Below are positions 43,915-56,079 of a stretch of DNA of 64,000 nucleotides, piece after piece. The first letter of the stretch is position 1. Each line of letters starts with the position of its first letter. The position numbers and the translations under genes are program-made. The notes below the pieces were generated by a model, which searched no databases, was not told the origin of the DNA, and was given only the letters and a program-made list of their open reading frames with translations. The stretch is from assembly GCA_930367215.1 (NCBI GenBank), contig OV884060.1, positions 175,409,253 to 175,473,252 on the forward strand. The letters are read 5' to 3'. Source of the DNA: Pollenia angustigena (lineage: Eukaryota > Arthropoda > Insecta > Diptera > Polleniidae).

Positions 43915-45200
43915 AATCGGTTAATTTTTCAGGAATTTACGGCTGTTTTAAGAAAAATTTGAGAAACTTGCTGCAAATAGAAAAAAAAATTGGCGTATCC
44001 TTGCCCCAATTTGGATAAAACTTGGACGAACCATTAAGTGTATAAACATTAATGCGTATACAAAATTGAGATGAAGTTTAAACTATGTTTCTATATAGAA
44101 CAATTGTGATTTTTAAGATGGACTGTCGATTTTTAATTTGAATATTTAGTAAGGTTTGATTTCATTAAATTTAATTTTCATTAAATCGTTTTTCTAAAGG
44201 AAGGAATTTTACAACATGAAATTAATTAAAATTTTGTGATAACTTTGATTCTTTGCTGAGCTGGAGATCGAGCTTGGGTTTCTATATTTGATGACATTTT
44301 TTTCAGGATACATATTAACTTTTTGCAAAAGCTCCTTCTATTTATGGTCGCTTGTTATATGAAAACATTACACCGTGCGTCGCACAGTGGTATTTTTTTT
44401 TGGCAAAAAGTCTATTTTTTTACAGTTATTTTTTAGAAATCTTATGATGCAATTCTGTAGAGAAATGTTTCATTAGTAGAAAACCATGATTTGTTTTCGA
44501 AAAAAATAAAATTTTGTATAAAAAAGAGTGTGGTAAAGTTATCTAAATATTATACAATGAAAACTGATGAAAATTTTACTACATTTCAGTTGGTTATACA
44601 ATAAATATGGTTTAACTACGAATAGTTTTAGAACATTCTTATTAAAATATAGTATTTTAAATTTAATAGGAAAGAAAAATTATTTAAATTACATATATAG
44701 TTTAAAAGATCTGAGCAAATCAAAATGACTCCAAAAAATTTAGCATTTGCAGTTTTCATTAGAAAAAAATTAAGTTAGCTCGGTCTACCTCCGTGTTAGT
44801 ACTACTACTACTAAATTAAAGTTTGGAATGTTTTCTTTTATTTTATGTAAAAAAATTCTGCGACTTTTTGCGATCGCTGAAAAAACTTGTAAATTTTGTG
44901 ATAAAACTCACGTATTTTTGTGAATATTTACAATAAATTGCAATGCATATTAACAGTAAAAGGTTTTGTATACTTTTAGGCTTTTACTTTTACTTTTTAA
45001 TAACTGATTGACAGCAATATCGAAAAAGTGCATAACAAAAAAAGAAAAACAAAACCATATGAATATTTTAAATAATAATATTTGCCAAAAAAGTTTAAGA
45101 AAACTATTAAACCTAACTAATTTTTAAAATGGGTTCCTTTTGTGTTTCATATAGTGACTTGTGCAAGGAACTTATAAATTGCAATAATAATGTGGATTTA
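43915..45200. other. AT-rich non-coding stretch
   Basis: No gene supported. Around 44130-44320 it shares AAGGAATTTTACAACATGAA and a GAGCTGGAGATCGAGC piece with 56870-57030, so it holds a decayed relative of that SINE-like repeat. CACAGTGGTATTTTTTTTTG at 44388 resembles a Transib-type end but no partner end was found. Confidence 0.4.
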
Positions 45201-45211
45201 TTAACTGGTTT

Positions 45212-45562
45212 CATTTTGGGTTCTATGGGCGCTGGGTGGAGGGTGAAGGGCGTGACCAATTTTGATTAAACTTTATATTTTTCTTAATTGAGCTAAATAA
45301 AGGCTCAAAGCAAAATTTCAAAAACTTTGGTCCAAAAAAAAATTTTGGGTTCTATGGGCGGTGGGTGGAGGGCGTGGCCAATTTTGATGAAACTTTATTT
45401 TTTATTTAATTGAGCTAAATAAAGGCTCAGAGCAAAATTTCAAAAACTTTGGGCCAAAAAAAAATTTTGGGTTCTATGGGCGGTGGGTGGAAGGCGTGGC
45501 GAATTTTGATGAAACTTTATATTTTTCTTAATTGAGCTAACCAAAGGCCCAGAGCAAAATTT
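45212..45562 (+). repeat. Three tandem ~125-bp repeats
   Basis: Units begin TTTTGGGTTCTATGGGCG at about 45213, 45343 and 45464 and include GTGGAGGGCGTGGCCAATTT, GAGCTAAATAAAGGCTCA and CAAAATTTCAAAAACTTTGG. The third runs directly into the LINE remnant on the minus strand, so the array may be its 3' tail repeats. Confidence 0.75.
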
Positions 45563-45830
45563 CAACATTCTACGAGCACTCCTTATATTTGTATTAACAA
45601 CATTGTATGGACAAATCCCTCTGTGCGTCGCTGCGGTCATAGTTCTAAGAATTTCTGCTTGTGCTCTCTGTATGAGGTCGATACTGAATTCGTTATCGGT
45701 TTTGCATAATTGAGTACCATTTGTCCAAATCGGTTTCATAACCGGGTTTCTGTAGAGTGACTTTATAGTCAAAGCTAAGTTTAGGTTTTTCACTAGTTTC
45801 CCAGTAAAGTCTAGAGGCTGCTCACTTTAA
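45560..45830 (-). pseudogene. Jockey-like LINE reverse transcriptase remnant
   Basis: A minus-strand peptide (LALTIKSLYRNPVMKPIWTN, then GTQLCKT...IDLIQRAQAEILRTMTAATH) matches the typical C-terminal part of Jockey-clade RT proteins (LLYRAILKPIWTYGIQLWG...IQRAQSKILRTI). Upstream coding (DFTGKLVKN) continues briefly. The catalytic RT core is absent, and the fragment ends in unrelated sequence at the tandem array. A 5'-truncated, decayed LINE copy. Confidence 0.7.
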
Positions 45831-47712
45831 GCGAAACCTCTCGGTTTCTATACGCCAATAAAGTCGTCTGTACAAATGTACACCATGTAAGTTACAAAAT
45901 CAGACTGGGGACCTTTTCCTCTTCTGAGTGCCAACTTAATGCTTTTTGTTTTTTAACTCGTTTACTTGAAATCGCAAATTTGTTTACCAAGTTTCTACTT
46001 GACTAAAGTGCCAAATAAACCACACAAACAGTTAAACAAACATATGAACAAAGTATGTATAAAGTTAGCATCACGTTTGTGTAAATATTAAAATTTTTTT
46101 TATTCACACAAACATCTTGTTAACGTTGTAGTCAAACTGCTTGCGTAGATTATTTGGTGCTTAAAATAACAAATAAATAGAAATAGAAATTTTTGTTTAA
46201 CTTTTCCAAAATACAGTTCTGTGGCATTTTGACATGACATCTTAAATCAAATTTAAAAATTGAAAAAATGTTGCTAATCATATATATTTTCATTCAAAAA
46301 TATAAAAATTAATTTTTTCATGGCAAAACAAGTTAAAAAAAATAACTAGAGCTGGCCAATAAACTTCTTAATTGGCAACACTGATTTCCCTCTAATGCTT
46401 TAATAATATTGTGGTCAGTATTTACTTGCTGGTTTGCTAACACTTAGATATTAGTCGGTCTAGTTAAAACCCAAAATAAATCGAGGTTAACGATTATTTT
46501 TTTGTACCTCTCTTTATTCTCTACTTTTTTTAAGTCTCTTTGCTACTAAGAGTGGCTTAAATATGAAGAAACTAAATTTTCCGCCTATAAAAAGGTTTTG
46601 GCTTCTTAAGCCATTTATTTATTTATTATTATTATGAAAAAGAAAAAAAAATATACAAAATCGGATTTTAACCATGACCTGAGAAAATATCAAAATTCAT
46701 CAGTGGTAATTAAGAGAATTAGCCACACACATACAAAATAGAGAAAAATAAATGTTTACGATCTTGTATGGCTGTCAAAAGAAAACCAACAAAATTTGGA
46801 ATTTTGTAAAAAGTTTTAAGGGTATTAAGGTTTTTTTTCTTTTTTTTTTGTTTAATTACAAGAAAAAAAAAGCTGTAAATACGGACAACAGTTTTTGGCC
46901 GACTGGAAAAAGTGTTAACCACTGTATTTAATGTGTTTTTACAATATTGTTTTATGTGCTTAGTTAACTGTATGTCCAAACCCTTTTATAAGGTTCTTGT
47001 TATTTAGTCATGTTCTGGATAACACCGATGAATTCCTCTAAGACTTTAATTCAATTACCATTCTAATGTATTTGTTTTTTTTTTTTTTGTTTTTTATTTA
47101 TTTCAATATGTATTAAAGGTCAAATTGTCATAAATAAAAATAAAAGAAATCAATCAATAAAATAAACCTTACGGAATTTCATCATCAACATTATTATCAT
47201 CGCTAAGCGAATACGAGTAGTATTCGCGTGACTACTAATCCAGGCGTAGAGATTTTCCTAATACTTTATGTCCAACATTAGAAATTCGTTTAAACTACAT
47301 TCTCTAAACATGCACCCTCAAATCCCTCTGATTGTGCTAGTACAATCTGTAACAGTAACATTTTGTTGCTTAGCAAACAGCAACAATGACATTTGTTGAA
47401 CTAAAAATAAATAAATGAATTATTTGAATTTAAACGAAAAAAACAATCGATAAAAATTATCTAAAGAAAAAAAGCTTTTTCTTTTGCTGGCGATGAAAAC
47501 TTGCTTTGGATATACTGTATGTTTGTAACTTAATCTAATCGCAGTATCGTATAGTTATCAGGAAACATGAATAATAAATTAGTAAGAAATTTTTTAGCTA
47601 CACTGTGTCTCCAAGGGGTGCTATTGTATTTTAAACGGAGTTCAAGAGTCGCTTCTAACATTTTTTTAGGAATCGAAAATAGATTTAATTGTTGCATCCA
47701 GGCACGTTTTCA
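45831..47712. other. AT-rich non-coding stretch
   Basis: No supported gene or bounded element. Contains long T and A runs and short ORFs without resemblance to known proteins. Confidence 0.4.
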
Positions 47713-49183
47713 CAACTTATGTATAGCTTAAGGCAGGATGTTATCGGCCGTATAAGGCCGAGGCCACGCAATGAGCGGCTAAGCGTCAAGCGGCTGAGCG
47801 ATGAGCGTCAAAGCGTCAAGTTTGAGCGGCAAGTGGCTTATTACTGAGCGTCACTTCCATTGTAAAGATTGGCTTGTTCAATGTTATAACGCGAAAATTG
47901 TATTCATAAAAATGTAAGCGTTTCTTAAGAAACAAAAATTACAGCCTGTTCGTAGATTTCGAGCGAAGACTTCGTTCGCTTAACTTACATTTAAAACAAT
48001 TTATAAACAAGTAAGAAAGTATAGTCGGTCAAGCCCGACCATATGGCACCCTACAACGCAGTATTAATAAACACATCATGCTAATGTGTCCATATTTATC
48101 AAGCAAGGGGAATTAAACCATTTATATACAAATCTACCCAATACAATACTGCCGTATGTCTGTGAAATGCTTTGATTTGCTGTTGCTAAAAGTTAACACC
48201 ATTTATTATTTTTAAAATTTGATTATCTGTTTTGCATAGATGGGCATTTTTCAGTACCAGTACTTTTTCAGTATTTTCTTTTTTTACTGATTACTGAAAA
48301 AAGATCAGTATTCAGTAATTATATATATATAAAAAAAGATTATTCTTATATTTTGTCTAAATGTTTAATAAAAATTAAATACTAATACATATTAACTTTT
48401 GCCATGTTTATTTTTTGACGCTCAGAAAACAACTAAAAATTAGAACAAGTTTTATTCCTGAGCGACGCCGCTTAGCCGCTCAAAAATTTCGCTCGCATGC
48501 CGCTCATTTCGTGGCCACTTCAATAGTATTTCATATGTTTTAATTTTTTGACGCTCATCGCTCAGCCGCTTGCGTGGCCTTGGCCTAAAAGGGTTCTATT
48601 ATTACAACTTTACTTTAACGTACCAGGGTTTATGAAACTTGCTTTAAATTACACATTGCAACAAAATTCGGGTCATCGCCGCCAGCCTCAATACTTGCAA
48701 CGCGAAATAAAACGAGACTACTAGTAGGAAAAGTCTGCCAAAAGGTTTTGAAAAGTTAGTTCGGGTTTTCGAATTTTCGGGCCATGAAATTAACTTCTGA
48801 TCAAAAGAATTATTTCAGATGTTTTCAGTAGAATTGTATGGCGATATATTAACCCTCTTACTCTCATTTTAACATTCCGTCTTACACATGAGTCGGGTCA
48901 GACCTTTTTCCATTTGAAATGTTATTTTAATATAAGCATGTGTAAGACGAAGGGTTAAGAGGTAATTTTTGACCTTTTTTCCAACTTTTAAAAACGCTTT
49001 GGCAGATTTGCTCTACCAGTAGTCTAGTTTTATTTCGCGTTACAAGCATTGAGGCTGGTTGCTTTTCACAATGATATCGCTCACTTTAGGTTAAAGTAAA
49101 GTTGTAAAGATGTAACACTTTTTATACGGCCGATAAAGTCCTGCCTTTAGCTAACGATAAGTTGTGAAAACGCGCCTTATTGG
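47713..49183. mobile_element. Foldback element with GTTTTCACAACTTAT ends
   Basis: The left end CACGTTTTCACAACTTATGT is inverted at 49160-49180, and the arms match inward through TTATCGGCCGTATAA and ACAACTTTACTTTAAC, then CATTGAGGCTGG/CCAGCCTCAATACTTG and beyond (left arm resumes at 48586). It is interrupted at TAA by the element at 47756-48585. No ORF. Confidence 0.65.
47756..48585. mobile_element. Harbinger-like element with GAGCG repeats
   Basis: The left end GGCCGAGGCCACGCAA and right end (inverted) GGCCAAGGCCACGCAA are flanked by TAA on both sides (47753-47755, 48586-48588). A 3-bp TWA duplication with GG-starting ends is typical of PIF/Harbinger. The subterminal regions are rich in GAGCG/CGCTC words. 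No transposase is present. A dispersed repeat (AAGTAAGAAAGTATAGTCGG at 48010) lies inside. Confidence 0.6.
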
Positions 49184-49438
49184 TGTATACTAACGTTTTA
49201 AACCCTTTTTGATTGCTTTGTATAAAGTTCTTATGTTAGTAAAAGGTCGGCTTACTAATAACCTTTGTCTAAATATAAAAGAGAAGAAATTTGTTTTTTC
49301 TCTATTTTTTTTAATTTTTGACACAAAACCATTCCCGGAGATTTTCGCATTAAATTCACGAAAAAGCGGGAATTAAAACAAATTGAAGTTCTCGGCAAAT
49401 ATCGGGGAAAAACTATAATCACTGTTTTAAAAGTTATA

Positions 49439-50541
49439 CACTGGAAGAATTTTCTTCACAGATCCAATGGATTTTGCCAATAATCCAATGAAAAATTACA
49501 TTAAAAGTCAACCTATGTAACCCTTCATTGGATTAATGAAGAATGTTACATTAGCCCCCCGTTAAGAAATGTTTCATGAAATCAACGAACATTTTGCATT
49601 ATTTTAATGTCAAACGTTTAAAGAAACTCTTTTGTTATTTTAATATAAATGTTTTTATATTTGAATGAAATTTTGAATTTATTTTATCAATTTTTTCAAT
49701 ATGCGATTTGAGTTGTTGTGATTTTTAATTTTTTTTTTTTATTTCTGTTTCAAATCATCAAGATTTATTAATTTTATTTTATTTCGTTTTCATCATGTTA
49801 TGTTCTACTTTCATAAGCTAACCTTAAAGTAAATTGTACTAAATTCATTTTCCAGCCCGCGACGACCTTCATCTGCCTTCTTTCCATTTTTCTGGATTGT
49901 ACTACGGCGTAAATACAATTAAAGAAAAAATAATGTGAGAATTTTTTGCTCTTGTTTTTTTATTCGAGTTGTTGGTTTTTAAACCTTAATATTTCTTATA
50001 TTTAGATAAAATCAGTATTTCGTTATCGTTATGAATTTTTCCATTAATGTTATGAAACATTAAAACTAGCATTTTTTTCAAATATTTTCATGTCTACCGC
50101 TAAAAAAATTTTACAACAGTTATAGGAAGAACATTTTTTAGTTATAAGTATTTTGAAGTTAAAGAATCTTATCTTGTTTTCATTGTTAGTTTCATTTATC
50201 ATGGAAAATATGAAGTTACAAAAGATTTCTTTTTTCATTAACATAACAATATTTTAATATTTTAATTAATATGCAATTTATTTTTACCTTAAAAAAACCT
50301 ATTGAAATTATGTACATAAAACAATAAGTTGAATTTTTTCTTTTGAAAGAAAGAGATATAATGTTGTCATTAATTTAATAAAAAAGTTAACGAAATTACG
50401 AAACTCAATTTCGTAGTGTTAATGAAATTGTTTCAATATATTTGTAAAATGTCAATCCCGTAATGAAATTTTTCATTGGATTATTGAAAAAAATTTAATG
50501 AAATTGTTTCATTAGATTTATGAAGCATTATTCTTTCAGTG
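49439..50541. mobile_element. CACTGGAAGAA-ended TIR element, copy 2
   Basis: The left end CACTGGAAGAATTTTCTTC and right end TATTCTTTCAGTG are inverted and match the family at 10177-11052, including CCAATGAAAAATTACATTAAAA and TTCATTAGATTTATGAAGCA. About 1.1 kb with AT-rich core and no convincing ORF. Confidence 0.6.
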
Positions 50542-51799
50542 TGCAATCCAAATTCTACACATGCAGATACGATTAAAAGCCACACTTAACTCTTGCAACA
50601 GTTTAATGCCTCTTCGGCTCATTTATTGTTTGCTTATTTCTTTCCTTCATAATTCTTTTTTTTTTTTTGTCCAAGTGTAAATGATGATGATCACTAGCAG
50701 GCATTCACTAAAGAGATTAAATTTTTATAAACACAAGAAGTCAAAAGACAGTCAAAAGAAGAAAAAAATATTTATTAAAAAAAATTAATAAACATTTTTT
50801 TCTCTCTCTCTCTCTTTTTTTATACTGAAAAAAAAAAATAATATTGGCCTAACAAATATTTGTTCCTTCTTTTTTTCATTAGGAAATGCTTATATACCTT
50901 TGAAGACTTAGGAGAGAGGGAGAAGTAGGGAGTTAAGAGTAGGAAAAAAATAAACAAATATCACTTTAGTTGTTAGTGTTGGTTGGGTGTTTGTTAAAAC
51001 GGAGTTGTTGAGCTGCTTAACTAAATCCGGCTTAAAGAAAAAAACTGACAGTAAATTAATGTTGACGCATAGTCATAGTTTCTTAGTGTTATTTTTTTAT
51101 TTTGATGTTGTTGTTGTTGTATTTAAGAAACTTAGGCTTAAGACTTACACAAAAACTCATACACACTTGCACACTCCACTATTATTACACAGACATTTGC
51201 TTACAAACATACTTTGGACTTAAGAGATAAACATTAATATTTATTTCAGTTATTTGAAAGACATTTAGCAAACTAAAAAGGGGGAAAAGAAGAAGACGAA
51301 TATCACACATTAGCATTAGAAAAGACAAAGCGATATATTCTTGTTAGGTTCTTGTAGGCTTTTTGCTGAGTACTTTTTCGATTTAGAAGAAAGAGTTAAA
51401 AATTATTATGCCGACGGCGTAAAATATTTTGCAGCAACTAGAGAGCCAGAATTCCATATTTTTATAAATTTAAGTTTCGATAGTATTTATTTTTTGATAA
51501 ACTGTACCTTCGGTTTTTTTTTTTTAATATGCCTGATCAGCTGTCATGTTTGTTTATCCTTGTTAACTGCGGCATAATTTTAAGGATCTTTTGGTTTTCG
51601 AGTAAACATTGTTGGATGTATCAGGTTACCAGGATAAGTTTTTTTTTTGTAATAGGATTAACAATAAAAGGACAAACTCGTCTCATCAATGTAAGAGTTT
51701 CAAAAATACTTCAAAATGTAAAAAGAAATTGTTGATTATCACTTGCATGTCTTAAAGAATGTTTTTCGCGTGTGGCTTTTATGTGGAATCTATCGTTAA
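50542..51799. other. Non-coding stretch flanking the CACTA-like element
   Basis: TC-rich simple repeat near 50805, GTT repeat near 51105, and short ORFs. An open frame at 51341-51577 has a plausible peptide (EYFFDLEERVKNYYADGV) but no family or gene structure could be supported. Confidence 0.35.
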
Positions 51800-51802
51800 T
51801 TA

Positions 51803-52460
51803 CACTAGGTCACAAATAACAAACTTTTGTCTGTTATTTGTTTCTAGCATACTTTTTCTCATGGATTTGGACCTACTGAACACGAAAATGAATTTTAAAA
51901 ATTTTTCTGTCGATTGGTTTGCGAGATACAAATTTTTTAATTTTTTTTTTTTAATTTTTGGAGGTACACTTACTATTTTGAGCATATCTTTAGTCTTCTT
52001 TGACCTATTTTATCCTACTACTACTCAAATTAAAGACAATTGAGCCGTCTACAACTTATTTTCAGAAAATTTTCAAATCGGGTTAGTAGTTTTGATGTTG
52101 GCGGCTTAAAAAGGTTAAAAAACTGGGTTTTTTTAGTAAAAATGTGGCTGAAAAATTCATATAAAAATTCATATAAAATATAAAACGCGATGTTAACAGC
52201 GATTTTAATTTTTTTACGTATAGCTGACACTTTTCCAAAGAAAATAAGCCCTTACTTAACAAAATCTGATGACAAATGGCCGACTTATTATTTTTTTGGT
52301 AAACGACCGAAATTCCTCTATTTCACGATTTTTTGATTTTCATTATTTGCACAGCTTACCTACCCAACGCAAACGAATAAATACATTTGAACTTAATTTA
52401 AAATAAACAAATTAGTCTTCGTATATTATTTTTTAATTTATTTACAGCACTACATGCTCA
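51803..52460 (+). repeat. Left terminal inverted repeat of the CACTA-like element
   Basis: About 658 bp, starting CACTAGG and ending TTTACAGCACTACATGCTCA. Differs from the right copy mainly near the tip, where it has about 10 extra bases. Confidence 0.85.
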
Positions 52461-52565
52461 ATGTATCGCACAATTAGCTAAACTAACGAAATTAAACTAA
52501 CTAATTAAATTAAGCAAATCAACGCACAAAAAAAATTAGTAAAAACAAAGATATAAGTGTACATT

Positions 52566-54297
52566 TTATGCCATGTGGAAAAACTGCTGACTTCTTCTTT
52601 GTTTTTTGTATTCGCTGCAATCGGTCTCACGTATTAGGGTCCAAATATAGTCACCCATCATAGCCGTGTCATACATGCCCTGATAGCGTCGTTCCATAGC
52701 CTTCAATTCCTGATGAAAGCGCTCGCCGTGTTCGTCGCTCACGTCTCCTAAATTCTCAGGGAAAAAATCCAAATGAGAATGCAGAAAGTGTATTTTAAGT
52801 GACATGTGCACTCCCATGGCTTCATAGTTCTTTACCAGATCCTCAACTATGTCCTTATAATTCGGGCTTTTGTTGTTTCCTAAAAAGTTTTCCACAACAA
52901 GCCTGAAGGAATTCCATGCTGCGGCTTCGATGGGTGATAACAGCTTTGGGAATTTTTCATCTTTCAAAATTTTTTTTATCTCGGGTCCTGCGAAGACTCC
53001 TTCTTTAATTTTTGCCAGCGAAAGGTAAGGGAAAATTGACCGTAAATAGGCAAAAGCTTCACCTTCTTTGTCTAATTTTTTGGCAAAATTTTTAATCAAA
53101 CCCAATTTTATGTGCAGCGGCGGAAGTATTATATTTTCACGGTTCTCTATTAGTGGTTTGCGCTGAACATTCGCTTCTCCAACTACAGGTTTCGTTCGTA
53201 CCGACCATTTTTTTTTTATATAATGCTGATCATCAGCGCGGCTATTCCAAAGGCACAGAAAACAGCAATGTCGCGTATAGCCTCCTTGGAGTCCACACAG
53301 AATGGCCACAACTTTAAGGTCGGCGCATATTTTCCAATTGTATTTCCTATACTCTATGCATTTCAGCAAAATGTCCATAGTTTCATAGTTCTCCTTTGAA
53401 TGAACCGCATGAGCAATAGGAACAGATGGCTTTTCATTCCCATTATGTAAGAGAACTGCCTTCAAGCTCTCTTTGTTGCTGTCAATAAACAACCTCCATT
53501 CGTTGGGGTTGTGAATTTGGTGAAGCTCTTGGAACAAGCCTGAAATGTCGCTGCAAAAACATATTTGGTCTTTCTTTGTATAAAATTTTGCATACTCCTT
53601 GTGACGGTTTCTGTACGTTGATACTTTCACTTCTGAAGCCGCAAATCCACACTCTATCATCCGAGACGCAAAAAGTTCGGATTTCTCCTTAGTGAGACCA
53701 AAATCGCGCACCCAATCGTTTAGTTCGGCCTGTGACAGTAATTTTCGCTTTGCACCCGGCTCAAATTCGCTTGCATTTGACTCGGACTCTTCTTCTGACG
53801 ATTCTGCTTTTTGAAGAGATGCACCAGGGCACACTGGATATGGCACATCATGCGAATGTGGTACTGGAAGCGCAAACGATCCCACTTGAGCGTAGTTCCA
53901 TTTAAAAAATCTTCCTACCCCACTGTTTGTGGTGAGGCAAAAATAACAGTCTGTGGAATGGCATAGCGGCTTTTTCCACATCATTGGTGTATCGAATTTC
54001 ATATGGCGGCTAAAATTAAAATAAATTACTATATTCGCTATGTATAATGTGTTTAAATAAAAATTCTTACCTTCCGCCAGCTGCCCAGTTGGTTAAGATT
54101 ATATAGCAAAGATCACACAGCGACTTAGGTGTCCATGGTTCTGTGATATTTGGTGAAATACCAAAATAATTCAAATAGTGCAATTGTACTGCTGGAGTAA
54201 ACTTGTGTGCGTGATTTTTTTTTATAAACTGGCCACAAACATTGCAGAAATTGTCTGGATCGTTCAAACACTCGAACACACGTAGTCTTTTACTCAT
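52566..54297 (-). CDS. CACTA-like transposase, two exons, 556 aa
   Basis: Exons: 54297-54071 and 54009-52566, with a 61-bp intron (54070-54010). Donor AG/GTAAGA and acceptor TTTTAG/CC join in frame, adding Ser-Arg-His before the Met at 54002 so both parts make one protein. The N-terminus has Cys pairs CNVC and CDLC and a further CHSTDCYFC, probably zinc-binding. An acidic Ser/Glu linker follows (about 145-160). The catalytic RNase H-like core is suggested by LFIDSNKESLKAVLL (D252), ICADLKVVAILCGLQGG (D306), CCFLC, and SDEHGERFH (E505, flanked by two His). Such C-x2-C and H-x4-H insertions are known in CMC and hAT transposases; this protein family is widespread in insects and other invertebrates. 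The DDE assignment is by eye. No stops or frameshifts, so it may be active. Confidence 0.75.
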
Positions 54298-54395
54298 TGT
54301 CTTCCTTGCGTTTTCTAAATATTAACTTCTTTACACTTTCACAGACAGTTTTGAAATGCAATTGATAACCGTGTCTCCTTATGTTTAAATATGTA

Positions 54396-55043
54396 TGAGC
54401 ATGTAGTGCTGTAAATAAATTAAAAAATAATATACGAAGACTAATTTGTTTATTTTAAATTAAGTTCAAATGTATTTATTCGTTTGCGTTGGGTAGGTAA
54501 GCTGTGCAAATAATGAAAATCAAAAAATCGTGAAATAGAGGAATTTCGGTCGTTTACCAAAAAAATAATAAGTCGGCCATTTGTCATCAGATTTTGTTAA
54601 GTAAGGGCTTATTTTCTTTGGAAAAGTGTCAGCTATACGTAAAAAAATTAAAATCGCTGTTAACATCGCGTTTTATATTTTATATGAATTTTTATATGAA
54701 TTTTTCAGCCACATTTTTACTAAAAAAACCCAGTTTTTTAACCTTTTTAAGCCGCCAACATCAAAACTACTAACCCGATTTGAAAATTTTCTGAAAATAA
54801 GTTGTAGACGGCTCAATTGTCTTTAATTTGAGTAGTAGTAGGATAAAATAGGTCAAAGAAGACTAAAGATATGCTCAAAATAGTAAGTGTACCTCCAAAA
54901 ATTAAAAAAAAAAAATTAAAAAATTTGTATCTCGCAAACCAATCGACAGAAAAATTTTTAAAATTCATTTTCGTGTTCAGTAGGTCCAAATCCATGAGAA
55001 AAAGTATGCTAGAACCAAATAACAAAATGGCTGTTGCCTAGTG
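54396..55043 (-). repeat. Right terminal inverted repeat of the CACTA-like element
   Basis: About 648 bp, inverted copy of 51803-52460, from TGAGCATGTAGTGCTGTAAA to CCTAGTG. Confidence 0.85.
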
Positions 55044-55046
55044 TTA

Positions 55047-55392
55047 TGTTGCCTTGTCTTTAGTGAGTTTTATCTATAAATAAATGTTATTTAACAATCA
55101 TATAAATAAACATAAGATATTATTAGGCAACCATTATATGGATTAGACGCCAGTTGAAATCATGCTCACTTCCGAACGACTCCATAAACCAAAACACCTT
55201 TGGCGTCAAATTGTTTCTTGTTCTCTATTCCAGTGTCAGAATAAAATCTAACACAATCTGACCAGTAGAAAAGAGTTTCGGATCCCAATGTGGAATAACC
55301 ACCCTAAATCATTGATATCTCCGTTACAAAAACGTAAACTATTGGCAAAATTTACTAATTGTTATTAAATTTATTTGATTTTTTATCACTGG
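55047..55392. other. Non-coding flank
   Basis: No gene or bounded element recognised. Confidence 0.4.
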
Positions 55393-55394
55393 AA

Positions 55395-55790
55395 ATTTTA
55401 CTGCTTAATTTTTGAAGATCGGCTTATAGTTCGCCATAGGTCTCATACAAAGCCCATACAAAGCCTATAAACGTTAAGAAATTAGAATAAAGCTATTTTA
55501 GAAGAATGTTGTCGGTCATAGTTGCAAAAGACCAGAATTAACACCAGGAAATTCTATGACGATCCATTTAGATATTGCGATAGGCCCACTTTGAAAAAAC
55601 ACTTGAATGCAAAGCAAGAAATATTGCTATTGCAGTAAAATTTGGTCTGTCAGAGTTCCATAAGACTTAAGTTCACACCAGCAAGTTTCGGGAAGATTGG
55701 TCCAGCATTTACCATGGGCCCATATTAAGGCAATTCTCGACTTTCAAATACGAATTAAACACTATCGCATAATCATAATGTGGTGGCAGT
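55395..55790 (+). repeat. Degenerate ~150-bp tandem repeats, second locus
   Basis: About three units with GAAGATCGG, CATAGGTCTCATACAAAGCC, AGTAAAATTTGGTCTGTCAG and CACACCAGCAAGTTTCGGG, the same family as 16660-17390. Further pieces are at 56530-56730 and near 57215. Confidence 0.5.
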
Positions 55791-55887
55791 TTGTCCAATT
55801 TAGCTTTATACACTGATATCGCTATCTATCGCTGATGTACACTATCGCTGATGTACTTTGGCATCAGTACTATTACAAGTGACCCCA

Positions 55888-56030
55888 CGACAATTGCCAT
55901 CATTATGATGTCAGCCTTAACAAAACTAACAAGTTGTCATCAGGCTAAATTATGCCATGACAATTGTCATCATTGTGATGTCAGCCTTAACAAAACTAAC
56001 AAGTAGTCATCAGGCTAAATTATGTCATCA
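55888..56030 (+). repeat. Two 70-bp tandem units
   Basis: GACAATTGCCATCATTATGA at 55889 and GACAATTGTCATCATTGTGA at 55959 start two near-identical units that continue through TGTCAGCCTTAACAAAACTA and CATCAGGCTAAATTATG. Confidence 0.8.
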
Positions 56031-56079
56031 AAGGGATGACACATTATCATCACACAAGTGACGAATTGGAGTCAGTTTA

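Larger units (their letters stand above)
51803..55043 (-). mobile_element. CACTA-like (CMC) DNA transposon, apparently complete
   Basis: The ends are CACTAGG and its complement CCTAGTG, flanked by a 3-bp duplication TTA (51800-51802, 55044-55046), as for CACTA/EnSpm-type elements. The TIRs are very long: 51803-52460 and 54396-55043, near-identical except for differences near the tips. The two encode identical 66-aa ORFs as an effect of the inversion. A single two-exon transposase gene (minus strand) fills the middle. High TIR identity suggests recent transposition. Confidence 0.75.

Noticed and set aside
44388..44410. CACAGTGG end as a Transib element
   Set aside because: No matching inverted end or 5-bp duplication was found nearby.
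51341..51577. 78-aa ORF with a plausible globular N-terminal part
   Set aside because: No splice sites, homologue or element context could be supported; the C-terminal half is low-complexity hydrophobic sequence.
52030..54826. Identical 66-aa ORFs at 52030-52230 and 54626-54826 as a conserved gene pair
   Set aside because: They lie in the two arms of one terminal inverted repeat, so identity follows from the repeat, not from selection on a protein.
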